Program-made: the position numbers and the translations under genes
Source of the DNA: Bacteroidota bacterium
GTDB lineage: Bacteria > Bacteroidota > Bacteroidia > JAFLBG01
DNA length: 33,869 bases
NCBI GenBank assembly: GCA_017303975.1
Contig: JAFLBG010000040.1
Location: 1 to 33,869, forward strand
Direction: 5' to 3'
The notes under the pieces: generated by a model
Told to the model about the DNA's origin: nothing
What the model saw: the letters and a program-made list of their open reading frames with translations, nothing else
The model's database searches: none
Part shown: piece by piece, positions 7,666 through 15,199 of the stretch
Numbering within the stretch: the stretch's first letter is position 1
How the letters are laid out: each line of letters opens with the position of its first letter

Positions 7666-7721
7666 ACAAGCCAAAAGACCGTGCAAGCCCTGAGGTACGA
7701 AGGGCGGGGCTTTTGGCTTGT
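7666..7721. repeat. Inverted repeat IV
   Basis: Perfect 12-bp arms ACAAGCCAAAAG (7666-7677) and CTTTTGGCTTGT (7710-7721). The 32-base loop has its own stem, AGCCCT/AGGGC. The right arm contains CTTTTGG, the first seven bases of the attachment core, which may matter if the same protein binds both. Confidence 0.7.
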
Positions 7722-7777
7722 GGGGCTTATCGGTAAAGGGCTGTAGGTTTTTATACGTATGACATTTTGTTGATAAC

Positions 7778-7821
7778 ATTTTCTTTTTTCAATTGAAAAG
7801 ACTTCAACTGAAAAAGAAAAT
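7778..7821. repeat. Inverted repeat V, next to the attachment junction
   Basis: The arms ATTTTCTTTTTTCAATTGAA (7778-7797) and TTCAACTGAAAAAGAAAAT (7803-7821) surround 5 bases, 65 bases before the CTTTTGGG junction. The position suits a recombinase or accessory-protein binding dyad; a hairpin with an A/T-rich stem is the alternative. Confidence 0.6.
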
Positions 7822-7866
7822 TAAATACATTTATTAAATCATAAAAAACAAAAACAATACAGTTCT

Positions 7867-8685
7867 TTGATATTAGATTACTATCCTTTTGGGGAGTATT
7901 TAACAAACAGAAATTTCAGTAGAAATAAATATCCTAACTCTTTTAACGGAAAAAGAGATGATGGTGAGATGTTTGGATGGCAAGACTATGGCTTCAGAAA
8001 CTATATGAAAGCTGCTAGAAGGTTCGATAGGGTTGATCCTTTATATCAAGAGTACTCTTACCTATCGACCTATCAATTTGGATCAAATATGCCAACAGTT
8101 GCAAAAGATATTGATGGATTAGAAGCCGATATTAAATTTGAATATGCTAAATCAAATCAGTTTGTTGGTAATGGAATGGATGAAGAGGATAAGAAAATTT
8201 ATCAAGAATCTTTTGATAATATTGTAACTCCTTTTGCTACTTCTATATTAGTGGGACCTATTATAGGAAAAGCATTTCAGGGAGTAGGGTATTTATATAA
8301 GGCATATAAAACAGAAAATGCGATTGTAAAAGTATCGAAAGCAAAACAAGTATTACAGAATGCAGAGAAAGGTGCTAATTTCGAAAAAGAAGGTATAAAA
8401 AAACTTTCCGAGACCCAAGATAATGTTGTTGAACAAATAACAGTAAAATCAAATAAGTCAGGCGTAAAAACAAGACTTGATGCGGTTGGTACTGATAAAG
8501 CTACTGGCAAAGTAAAGCTTACTGATTTTAAGTCTTCCTCTACAGCCCCACTTACAAAAAATCAAAAAATAGGATATCCTGAGATTGAAGAAGCTGGGGG
8601 AATTATTATGGGGAAAGGAAAGCCTCCATATGTAGGTGGAACCGAAATTCCACCCACTTTAGTAGATATTATAAAACCTAAGTAA
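7867..8685 (+). CDS. Displaced tip A, second copy (no own start or core)
   Basis: From 7886 the sequence repeats tip A of 553-1352 without a visible change: RHS linker, DIDGLE, hydrophobic stretch and the RLDAVG...DFKSS nuclease motif. Instead of an RHS core it is preceded by the element end, which supplies ILDYYPFG in the same frame. The first possible start is TTG at 7867, with no convincing promoter or ribosome site. I expect it to be silent where it stands and to become active only when joined to a core. See the first copy for the domain reading. Confidence 0.7.
   Translation: MILDYYPFGEYLTNRNFSRNKYPNSFNGKRDDGEMFGWQDYGFRNYMKAARRFDRVDPLYQEYSYLSTYQFGSNMPTVAKDIDGLEADIKFEYAKSNQFVGNGMDEEDKKIYQESFDNIVTPFATSILVGPIIGKAFQGVGYLYKAYKTENAIVKVSKAKQVLQNAEKGANFEKEGIKKLSETQDNVVEQITVKSNKSGVKTRLDAVGTDKATGKVKLTDFKSSSTAPLTKNQKIGYPEIEEAGGIIMGKGKPPYVGGTEIPPTLVDIIKPK
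7886..7894 (+). other. Junction between tandem units (attP-like, CTTTTGGGG)
   Basis: The right end of copy 1 meets the left end of copy 2 here. In a head-to-tail tandem this junction has the same sequence as the joint of an excised circle, so it shows the presumed attP: TATTAGATTACTATC then CTTTTGGGG then AGTATTTAAC. Confidence 0.6.
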
Positions 8686-8686
8686 G

Positions 8687-9013
8687 ATGTCAATTATAGA
8701 TAAAATTAAAATAGATGCCGTTGGCACAGATAAATTAACTGGTGAAATAATTCTAACAATTTTTGACCATTTGGATTGGGAAAATGTCCAATTTCATTTA
8801 GAATCATTGCAGGATAAATTAAACTCATATATTGAATTTATTGAAGGGAAACAAGTTTTTGAAGACTATCCAGATAGTAAAGATGGAAGGTTAGTAATTG
8901 AGATTGTAAGTAAATATGAATATTCTACTGAAGGACTTGATTATCTAAAAAAAGTAAAACCAATTATTCAATCTATTGGAGCAGATGTAAGGCAAAGGCT
9001 TCATAAAGATTGA
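8687..9013 (+). CDS. DUF6572-like immunity protein, second copy
   Basis: Same 108-residue protein as at 1354-1680, again 1 bp after the tip A stop. Unlike the tip, this copy has its own ATG and could still be translated if transcribed, giving an extra dose of immunity. Confidence 0.72.
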   Translation: MSIIDKIKIDAVGTDKLTGEIILTIFDHLDWENVQFHLESLQDKLNSYIEFIEGKQVFEDYPDSKDGRLVIEIVSKYEYSTEGLDYLKKVKPIIQSIGADVRQRLHKD

Positions 9014-9050
9014 GGTAACGCACCAAAACTATCTGAGCAATTTTAAAGAC

Positions 9051-9083
9051 AAAGGCTACCGAAAATCGGTAGCCTTTTGTTTT
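9051..9083 (+). terminator. Rho-independent terminator, second copy
   Basis: Same 12-bp perfect stem, 3-base loop and T-rich tail as at 1718-1750. Confidence 0.85.
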
Positions 9084-9100
9084 TGTATTTATTTAAAGGG

Positions 9101-9131
9101 TTGTGTGTTGGCGCAAAGGTGTAGGAAAACC
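9101..9131 (+). other. Cargo/module boundary motif, second copy
   Basis: Same sequence as at 1768-1798; related to 16461-16490 of the diverged module. Confidence 0.5.
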
Positions 9132-9145
9132 AACAATGGCAGTGG

Positions 9146-9523
9146 TTACGCGATTTTAACTTTTTTAATTTTTAGTTTTTTATCCGTTTCGTTGTACACG
9201 TATTTCGCTTTGTCCTGTCGAATTAACACATCCAGAGTTGTAATAAGCAGTTCTTTGTTATCAGCATTCATAGCTTGAATATCATCGAACTTATCAAGCC
9301 AGTTAGTGTCAATATTTTGAGAAATCCTTCCCGCAATAAAATCAAGCGACACATCCAATACATCAGTAATTTTAATTATTTCAGTCAGAGAAGGAATATA
9401 TACATCCAGTTCAATAGAGTGCATCACATCCTCTGTAATTCCGGTTTTAAGAGCGATATCCGCAAGTGTTAACTTGCGCTGCTTACGAACAATAGTAATT
9501 CTATCACCGATAGTTAATACCAT
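9146..9523 (-). CDS. XRE-family HTH regulator (125 aa), second copy
   Basis: Same protein as at 1813-2190: N-terminal XRE fold and Lys-rich tail, second in a two-gene minus-strand operon. Two copies would double the regulator dose in this cell. Confidence 0.8.
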   Translation of the reverse strand: MVLTIGDRITIVRKQRKLTLADIALKTGITEDVMHSIELDVYIPSLTEIIKITDVLDVSLDFIAGRISQNIDTNWLDKFDDIQAMNADNKELLITTLDVLIRQDKAKYVYNETDKKLKIKKVKIA

Positions 9524-9525
9524 TT

Positions 9526-9894
9526 TTATGCAACCAATTGTTGATGTATAGAGCTTTTAAAAATAAACCCATCGAGGAATTCAATCAGTAAGCCTTTTTT
9601 CTCTTCCGGCAGCTCTTCAATTTTCTTAAACTGTATAAGCAGGCGTTCATCCTTTAACATATCAGTCGCTTTATTATCAAGAGTACCATTCATTAAAAAA
9701 TCCGGGCTAACCTCCAACGCTTTAGCTATCCTATTAAGCACATCAGCCGAAGGCGCAGCGTCCCCACGCTCATAGCGACCAATGTTGGTATAATGCACCT
9801 TAGCTAGTTTAGCTAAATCCTGTTGCGAAACTCCTTTAGTTGTGCGAGCATCCTTTAAACGGGTAGCTAATGTTGCCTTTATCTGCTTTTTCAT
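9526..9894 (-). CDS. XRE-family HTH regulator (122 aa), second copy
   Basis: Same protein as at 2193-2561, with the SQQDLAKLAKVHYTNIGRYERGD helix-turn-helix. It is divergent from the second primase gene across an identical 175-bp control region (9895-10069). Confidence 0.85.
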   Translation of the reverse strand: MKKQIKATLATRLKDARTTKGVSQQDLAKLAKVHYTNIGRYERGDAAPSADVLNRIAKALEVSPDFLMNGTLDNKATDMLKDERLLIQFKKIEELPEEKKGLLIEFLDGFIFKSSIHQQLVA

Positions 9895-10069
9895 ACTATC
9901 AATACTTTAATGTGAAAATACTTATTAACAGCACAAAGATAGATTATGCGCACATAAAAGCATTGTTTTATGAAGCGCATGTGAATAACTTTCGTAAAGG
10001 TGCTATTTATTGATAATGCTAATAAGTTAAGTTTGTAGCGTAAACGCACAATTTAAAAATTATCAACAA
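9895..10069. promoter_or_regulatory. Divergent control region, second copy
   Basis: Repeats 2562-2736: the GCGCA dyad lies at about 9945-9979 and the TAAGTTTG -7-like box at 10028-10035. Confidence 0.45.
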
Positions 10070-12763
10070 ATGGATATAAAAGACATCAAACAACAGCTTC
10101 CCATTGTAAAAGTGTTACAACAGTATCATCTTAAAATAGATAACAACAGGGCCTTGTGTCCCTTCCACAATGACAAAAGCCCGAGTTTACAAATCTATCC
10201 GGAAACTAATACTTATTGCTGCTTCAGTAGTAACTGCACAGCCGGCACAGGCGACCAGATACAGTTTATAGAACTGTATGAAAAATGCACCAAGCATGAA
10301 GCCTTAGTAAAGGCAACAGAAATGATAACAGGAAATAGTCCGGCAATACCACTTAGTAAGGTAGCAGTATTACAAAAAATATTTGCCTACTTTAAAAATG
10401 CAATACCCAACAGCCCTATTGCCAAAGAGTATATTAAAAGCAGGGCACTCGATTACGATAAACTGGAAATAGGCTACAACACGGCACAATTCCATCATGG
10501 CACAAGAAAGGATGAATACCTAATAAAAAGCTGTTTAGAAATAGGACTACTCCAAGACGAAGGCTTGGTAAGCAGAACAGGAGAAAAAGCCTATAAGCCT
10601 TTTGGAAAGTTTTGTATTGTGTTCCCATTAAAGAATAAACAAGGGCAAATTGTATCACTGTATTTTAGAAGCACAATTAATGATACTAACCAAAAGCATT
10701 ACTACTTAAAAAACAGAGAGGGTTTATATCCTCACTATCCAAAAACAGAAACAACAACATTAATACTAACAGAAAGTATCATAGACTGTGCTACGCTATT
10801 ACAAAACCAATTGCCTTCCCATTGCTCGCTACTGGCTTGTTACGGAACAAATGGTTTAACCACAGAACACATGAAGGCAATCAGAGAATTAAAGAACCTG
10901 AAAGAAATAATCTTTGCCTTTGATATGGATGAATCCGGGAAAGCAGCCACGTTAAAATATGCACATGAATTAAAAATTATGAATGAGCAATTAGAAATCA
11001 GCCGTATGGAGCTTCCCTGCAAGGATATAAACGAAACAGCTCAGGGGCATGACAGCAGCGTGTTTGAAGAACTGGTAAACAACAGAACTTTTCTTTTTCA
11101 ATTGAAAAAAGAAACACAATTTTCAGAACCTGCAAACATACTTCCGGTAACTAATAAGCTAGACACTAGAAATAGTGAGCAGCTCCATTACAACACAGAA
11201 GCCCTGCAAGTAACACTATTAGGCGGTATCAGCTTACAAAATTTAGACAGGCTGCGCGTAACTATTTACCTGCGCAGGAATCCACATATCAATGCAACCC
11301 AAACCATTCGGCAAAACATAGATTTATACCAGGACGATCTAGTAGAAAAATTTATCCGCAAGGCAGCTGAAAAATTAGACCACAGTACAACCCTTATCAG
11401 TAGCACCATTGCGGAACTCACAGAAGAACTGGAAGCATGGCGTATTGCACAAATAGAAACTAAAAAATTAACCAAGCCAGTTAGAAAAGAGCTAACCCAC
11501 GAGGAAAGAGAAGCAGCACTACAGATGCTCCAACAAAAAAACTTAATGGCTTGGACATTGGAGCAGTTGCAGCAAACAGGGATAATAGGAGAAACAGAAA
11601 ACGCAGGAATTTTATTTACAGCAATGGTAAGCAGATTAAGTGCAGACCCTGTAAGCGTAATATCCTTAAGCCAAAGCGGAACAGGCAAAAGTTATTTACT
11701 GGAAAAAGTAGCCAAGTGTTTTCCAAAAGAAGATATTATAGAAAACACACAGTTCACCGATAACAGCTTTTACTATTGGAAAGAAGGCATACGGGGAAAA
11801 ATCATTTTAATAGAAGACATGGAAGGCGCACAGAATGTAGAATACCCGATGCGTGAATTAATCACAAAAAAATACATTACTAAAACGGTGGTACACAAAG
11901 ACAGTAAAGGCAACCTGCAAACAGTACAACACAGAGTAGAAGGCCCGGCAACATTTTTGGGCTGTACTACGAAAGAAAAAATCTATGAGGACAATGCCAA
12001 CAGGTGCGTATTAATATACCTGGACAACAGCAAAGAACAAGATCACAACGTAATGAACTATCAAAAGCAACTACGAGCCGGAATAATAAACGAAGTACGG
12101 GAAGAACAAATTAGAGAGAACCTCCAAAACATGCAGCGGTTATTACAATCAAGAAAAGTAATTAATCCGTATGCCCCACTAATTGATTTACCCGAAAGCA
12201 TATTAAAACCAAGACGAAGCATTGGTATTTTATTGTCCTTTATAGAAGCCATTACCCTGTACCATCAATACCAATGCACTACAAAAGATAATTGCTTAGA
12301 AGCGCACCCAAGCCATATAGAATGGGCGTTTAAACTATTAAAAGAAAGTCTGTTCAGAAAGAGTGATGAGCTAAGTGCCGCAACACGAAACTTTTTAGAA
12401 AGCGTAAAAGCCATCTTACAAAAGGAAAAGAAAAGTTCATTTTATATGCAGCAGATACGATTAGCATTACACCTACATCCCAGAACTACACAGCGTTATT
12501 TATATGAACTGCAACAATACGGCTATCTGAAAATAGCAGGAGGCAATAAATATAAAAAGGGCTACGAATATGAATTAACAGAACTCTCCCGGGATAATAA
12601 CCTGCAAACTACCATAGAGAAGCACCTTGAACAAGTGATGCAAAAGATATGGAAAGCCTATGAAGAAAAGCATAAGAACGACAGTGCGACAGTAGTGCGA
12701 CAAAACAACTTTGTCGCACTCAAACATAACAATGGTAAGACTTTGGAAGCAGTGCGACAGTAA
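10070..12763 (+). CDS. CHC2/Toprim primase-ATPase, second copy
   Basis: Same 897-residue protein as at 2737-5430, with the zinc finger, Toprim and P-loop all intact. It leads a second, complete primase-recombinase operon. Confidence 0.82.
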   Translation: MDIKDIKQQLPIVKVLQQYHLKIDNNRALCPFHNDKSPSLQIYPETNTYCCFSSNCTAGTGDQIQFIELYEKCTKHEALVKATEMITGNSPAIPLSKVAVLQKIFAYFKNAIPNSPIAKEYIKSRALDYDKLEIGYNTAQFHHGTRKDEYLIKSCLEIGLLQDEGLVSRTGEKAYKPFGKFCIVFPLKNKQGQIVSLYFRSTINDTNQKHYYLKNREGLYPHYPKTETTTLILTESIIDCATLLQNQLPSHCSLLACYGTNGLTTEHMKAIRELKNLKEIIFAFDMDESGKAATLKYAHELKIMNEQLEISRMELPCKDINETAQGHDSSVFEELVNNRTFLFQLKKETQFSEPANILPVTNKLDTRNSEQLHYNTEALQVTLLGGISLQNLDRLRVTIYLRRNPHINATQTIRQNIDLYQDDLVEKFIRKAAEKLDHSTTLISSTIAELTEELEAWRIAQIETKKLTKPVRKELTHEEREAALQMLQQKNLMAWTLEQLQQTGIIGETENAGILFTAMVSRLSADPVSVISLSQSGTGKSYLLEKVAKCFPKEDIIENTQFTDNSFYYWKEGIRGKIILIEDMEGAQNVEYPMRELITKKYITKTVVHKDSKGNLQTVQHRVEGPATFLGCTTKEKIYEDNANRCVLIYLDNSKEQDHNVMNYQKQLRAGIINEVREEQIRENLQNMQRLLQSRKVINPYAPLIDLPESILKPRRSIGILLSFIEAITLYHQYQCTTKDNCLEAHPSHIEWAFKLLKESLFRKSDELSAATRNFLESVKAILQKEKKSSFYMQQIRLALHLHPRTTQRYLYELQQYGYLKIAGGNKYKKGYEYELTELSRDNNLQTTIEKHLEQVMQKIWKAYEEKHKNDSATVVRQNNFVALKHNNGKTLEAVRQ
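12683..12759. repeat. Iteron-like AGTGCGACA cluster, second copy
   Basis: Copies at 12683, 12694 and 12751 are direct and the one at 12712 is inverted, as in copy 1. Confidence 0.6.
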
Positions 12764-12783
12764 ATAGTAAAAAAGGGACAGAC

Positions 12784-13674
12784 ATGGAACTAAAACAAAT
12801 CCACTACAAACATTTTGTACTAAGCTTTAAAGAATGGCTGCACATACTAGGCTACGGAGAAACCTGCGTTAACTCGTTTCCAAGAATGCTACAGGAATTT
12901 TTTTGTTGGCTGGAAGACAAAAACATACAAACCCTGTCGGAGGTTCAAACAGAGCATTCAGAAAGCTTTATAGAGTATCATAAAACACGAGCCAACAGAA
13001 GGAGAGCCGGAGGCATAAGTCCGGGACATATCAACAGATATATAGAAGTGCTCAAAAAGTTTAACGAATATCTGAAGCAGGCAAAAAATTTTGAAATACC
13101 TCTAAAAATAGCACGACTGGAAGATGATCCCATTAAAGAAATTGTTATCCTAACCATGGAAGAAATACAAGCTATCTATGGAGTAACCGATAACAGCCAC
13201 TTTGGAATAAGAGACAGAGCCATGTTGTCAATTTACTACGGATGTGGATTACGGAAAGGAGAAGGTGTACAGCTAGATGTAGAAGATATATTAATAGAAA
13301 GGAAATTGGTGCATATTAAAAAAAGCAAAAACAACTATGAACGCCAAATCCCTATAACAACAAGCAATTTAAACCACCTATTGCTTTACCTGCATAACAT
13401 AAGACCATTACTACTTGCAGATAAAAGCAACGAGAATGCTCTGTTTGTAAGTGAAAGAGGACATCGAATCAGTAAAGATAGATTTTATCAAAGGCTGAAA
13501 ATACTTTGCTTAAAAGCAGGAATAACAAAGGATATAGGTATACATACTTTACGGCACAGCATTGCAACCCACTTATTACAAAAGGGAATGGAACTGGAAA
13601 ATATTGCCATGTTTTTAGGACATAAGTGTTTAGACAGTACACAAATCTATACGCACATTCTTAATGAAGAATAG
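12784..13674 (+). CDS. Tyrosine recombinase 1, second copy
   Basis: Same 296-residue catalytically complete recombinase as at 5451-6341 (R157, H254, R257, H280, Y289). Confidence 0.92.
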   Translation: MELKQIHYKHFVLSFKEWLHILGYGETCVNSFPRMLQEFFCWLEDKNIQTLSEVQTEHSESFIEYHKTRANRRRAGGISPGHINRYIEVLKKFNEYLKQAKNFEIPLKIARLEDDPIKEIVILTMEEIQAIYGVTDNSHFGIRDRAMLSIYYGCGLRKGEGVQLDVEDILIERKLVHIKKSKNNYERQIPITTSNLNHLLLYLHNIRPLLLADKSNENALFVSERGHRISKDRFYQRLKILCLKAGITKDIGIHTLRHSIATHLLQKGMELENIAMFLGHKCLDSTQIYTHILNEE

Positions 13675-13677
13675 CCC

Positions 13678-14577
13678 ATGAATACAGAATTAACAGTAGA
13701 AGAAATACTACAACATTTTGAAAACTGGCTACACACAAGATACCGCTTAAACAGTGTACGAAATATTATAACCGCTGCGGTATCGCTCATGGAATGGTGT
13801 AAAGAAAAAAATATAAATCCTATACAGCTTAGCTATGCAGAGCTACTAGGCTATATACAGTTTTGCAGCTCAAATGGTAATGGTAAAACAACTATCAATC
13901 AGAAAATAACTGGACTCAAACATTTTTACAATTACTTACAGCTACTTATGATACGGGATGAAAATCCGGTAGAAGAAATTAGAATACGAAATGCAACACG
14001 TAAAGTACTTGGTGATATTATTCCTTATGAAACACTGGAGAACCTATATGCTGCATATCCTTTAAACGGTGTCAATAGACAAAGGAACAAAGCCATTATA
14101 GGATTAATGGTCTATCAGGCTTTAACTACTGGTGAATTAGAAGCATTAGAGGTAAAAGATTTAAAACTGGAAGAAGGTAAAATTTTTATACCCAGTGTCA
14201 GCAGAAGCAATAGCCGTACATTAAAATTAGAAGCACAGCAATTAATACACTTACAAAATTATCTATTAAAGATACGTCCACTATTTATGGCTGTAAGCAG
14301 GAAACAAATAACTAAATTATTTATGAGCAGGGGGAAAAGCTCTAAGCTTGGCAATAGTCAATTTAGATTAATAAATGAAATACGCAAAGTAAATCCAGGT
14401 ATAAAAGATTTAAGACAAATCCGGGCAAGTGTAATAGCACACTGGTATAAGCTGCATCATGCAAGGCAAGTACAATACATGGCAGGACATCGTTATGTAA
14501 GCAGTACAGAGCACTATAGAACAAACAGAATAGAAACCCTTCAGGAGCAGTTAGAAAAAATACATCCTATACAATAA
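13678..14577 (+). CDS. Tyrosine recombinase 2, second copy
   Basis: Same 299-residue degenerate partner as at 6345-7244, with Thr in place of the first catalytic Arg and RQIR in place of HxxR. Confidence 0.85.
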   Translation: MNTELTVEEILQHFENWLHTRYRLNSVRNIITAAVSLMEWCKEKNINPIQLSYAELLGYIQFCSSNGNGKTTINQKITGLKHFYNYLQLLMIRDENPVEEIRIRNATRKVLGDIIPYETLENLYAAYPLNGVNRQRNKAIIGLMVYQALTTGELEALEVKDLKLEEGKIFIPSVSRSNSRTLKLEAQQLIHLQNYLLKIRPLFMAVSRKQITKLFMSRGKSSKLGNSQFRLINEIRKVNPGIKDLRQIRASVIAHWYKLHHARQVQYMAGHRYVSSTEHYRTNRIETLQEQLEKIHPIQ

Positions 14578-15199
14578 TCAAGAGTAACACTCGAGCTCGA
14601 TTCCGATTGTAAAACTTTGGTGGTGTGCTGCTGGTGTGGTATTACAATCGGAATGAGCATCCAAGCGGACTACAAAAAAACTTTCTTGCAATCATATTAT
14701 CCCGTGCGGAAGTAGCACTACCTACATCTTTTATTGTGCGTGGTCTGCGGGGCTATTTAACATAATGTGCTTATAGGACAGGTTCCCGGCTGCAAGCCCT
14801 GCTCCTATAAGATCACATTATGTTAAAATAGTATTTGGGTAGTTTTTATGGCGCATCTTTTTGTTGTGTGGTAGTGCAGCTTATTGTTTTTTTGTTTGTC
14901 AGCTAGTAGGCGACAATTAAACAAACAAAACAATGTGCTGCTTTGTGTTGGTACAAAAAGTGTGCGATAAAAACTACAGAAGCGTAAAGGCGCGGGGAAC
15001 AAGCCAAAAGACCGTGCAAGCCCTGAGGTACGAAGGGCGGGGCTTTTGGCTTGTGGGGCTTATCGGTAAAGGGCTGTAGGTTTTTATACGTATGACATTT
15101 TGTTGATAACATTTTCTTTTTTCAATTGAAAAGACTTCAACTGAAAAAGAAAATTAAATACATTTATTAAATCATAAAAAACAAAAACAATACAGTTCT
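14578..15199. other. Strongly folded non-coding right end, second copy
   Basis: The same five inverted repeats as in copy 1, at 14600-14654, 14754-14830, 14840-14976, 14999-15054 and 15111-15154, followed by the AT-rich run into the junction at 15219. No gene is seen here. Confidence 0.6.

Larger units (their letters stand above)
7245..7866. other. Strongly folded non-coding right end of the element, copy 1
   Basis: I see no convincing gene in these 622 bases; a 69-codon frame on the minus strand is a by-product of the folding arms. Instead there are five consecutive inverted repeats (listed separately), GC-richer stem-loops than the surroundings, and then an AT-rich run leading to the attachment junction at 7886. 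Possible roles are a structured RNA, a single-strand origin or folded recombination substrate, or recombinase arm-binding sites. The repetition of a loop motif (TGCAAGCCCTG at 7458 and 7682) argues that the structure is functional. Confidence 0.6.
553..7885 (+). mobile_element. RHS-tip integrative element, copy 1 (7,333 bp)
   Basis: The unit holds tip A, its immunity gene, a terminator, a divergent pair of XRE regulators, a CHC2/Toprim primase-ATPase, two tyrosine recombinases and a folded non-coding end. It is bounded by CTTTTGGG on both sides and repeated head to tail at an offset of exactly 7,333. Mobility rests on three observations: recombinases are present, the boundaries fall on a short shared core, and a foreign tip (tip B) is displaced beyond the second copy. 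No terminal inverted repeats are seen at the boundaries, which fits tyrosine-recombinase integration of a circle rather than DDE transposition. The primase suggests that the excised circle may replicate. I do not recognise a named element family. Confidence 0.65.

Noticed and set aside
7570-7779. Minus-strand frame of 69 codons in the folded region
   Set aside because: It coincides with the arms of inverted repeats III and IV; the composition follows the hairpins and no start context is seen.
7245-7866. Group II intron or its ribozyme core
   Set aside because: No domain V-like hairpin with its conserved bases and no reverse transcriptase gene nearby.
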